64,000 nucleotides of DNA from Kroppenstedtia guangzhouensis (GTDB taxonomy: Bacteria > Bacillota > Bacilli > Thermoactinomycetales > DSM-45169): the NCBI RefSeq assembly GCF_014637345.1, contig NZ_BMEX01000010.1, positions 24,341-88,340 of the forward strand. The letters run 5' to 3'. This document shows, piece after piece, positions 63,897 to 64,000 of this stretch; position 1 is the stretch's first letter, and each line of letters starts with the position of its first letter. The position numbers were made by a program, and so were the translations under genes. The notes below the pieces were generated by a model. It was not told the origin of the DNA. It saw only the letters and a program-made list of their open reading frames with translations, and ran no database searches.

Positions 63897-64000
63897 GGCT
63901 ATGTCCCAAAAATCGTGGAAATTGAAAGTGGCGGTCTCCTAAACCGTTTGGTATAACGGTGGTGGACAAACCAAGAAGGAGAAACCGCCACTATGAAAAG
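63897..64000 (+). mobile_element. Probable left end of an insertion sequence (cut by window)
   Basis: GGCTATGTCCCAAAAATCG (63897-63915) looks like an IS terminal repeat. AGTGGCGGTCTCCT (63927-63940) and AGGAGAAACCGCCACT (63977-63992) form an inverted repeat that would bury the ribosome-binding site of the frame starting ATGAAAAG at 63993. This is a common way for insertion sequences to prevent transposase translation from outside transcripts. The right end and transposase are outside the window, so the family cannot be named. Confidence 0.5.

Overview
The window looks like chromosome from a spore-forming Gram-positive bacterium of the Bacillales, probably the Thermoactinomycetaceae (Kroppenstedtia/Melghirimyces type); the family placement is inference. 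Evidence: endospore-associated genes (yheC/D-like, ytrH, ytrI, ytvI), Bacillus-type Shine-Dalgarno sites with frequent TTG and GTG starts, GC-rich coding sequence, and a gene order matching the Bacillus subtilis ytkL-ytoI-ytpI-ytrI-ytrH-dnaE ... ytsJ-accD-accA-pfkA-pyk-fxsA-ytvI-citZ-icd-mdh-phoP-phoR region as I remember it. No tRNA, rRNA or CRISPR array was seen.

Layout. 1-4.9 kb: spore-coat ATP-grasp gene (partial), yheA, ytkL and the regulator ytoI. 5.0-8.0 kb: a glycine betaine ABC transporter (opuAA-AB-AC). 8.1-13.8 kb: ytpI, ytrI and ytrH on the minus strand, divergent from dnaE, then pgpA. 13.9-41.3 kb is an accessory block inserted between pgpA and ytsJ. It holds a decayed lantibiotic-immunity-like two-component/ABC locus, glycerate kinase, a spermidine-synthase-like protein, two cobyrinate amidation genes, a TAXI-TRAP transporter, a bacterial voltage-gated cation channel, modAB, two divergent XRE repressors, an XRE-TPR regulator, and a sulfate assimilation/siroheme cluster (sirB, yezD, cysH, broken cysP, sat, cysC, sulfite reductase, cobA, sirC). 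41.4-48.3 kb: central carbon genes (ytsJ, a GntR regulator, accD, accA, pfkA, pyk). 48.3-52.8 kb: thioesterase, fxsA, an AT-rich two-gene insert, ytvI. 53.2-56.6 kb: the TCA genes citZ-icd-mdh. 56.8-63.8 kb: the phosphate regulon phoPR-pstSCAB-phoU behind a clear Pho box. The window ends in what looks like the left end of an insertion sequence.

How the genes work together. YtsJ, Pfk, Pyk, CitZ, Icd and Mdh form a carbon-flux block next to AccDA, which draws off acetyl-CoA. Sat, CysC, CysH and sulfite reductase reduce sulfate to sulfide; CobA, SirC and SirB make the siroheme that the reductase needs. The adjacent CysP sulfate permease is shattered by frameshifts, so sulfate must enter another way. 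PhoPR senses phosphate limitation and would activate pst through the Pho box.

The most notable observations are a family of six dispersed MITE-like palindromic repeats confined to intergenic DNA, most of them in or beside the accessory block; several genes decaying side by side; a CbiA homologue lacking its glutaminase cysteine; a natural TLDSWAS filter in the cation channel; and an AT-rich membrane protein/exported protein pair (UPF0715-like plus Fn3-like and DUF3238-like). The last is the best candidate for an undescribed small system, but its function is not shown by the sequence.
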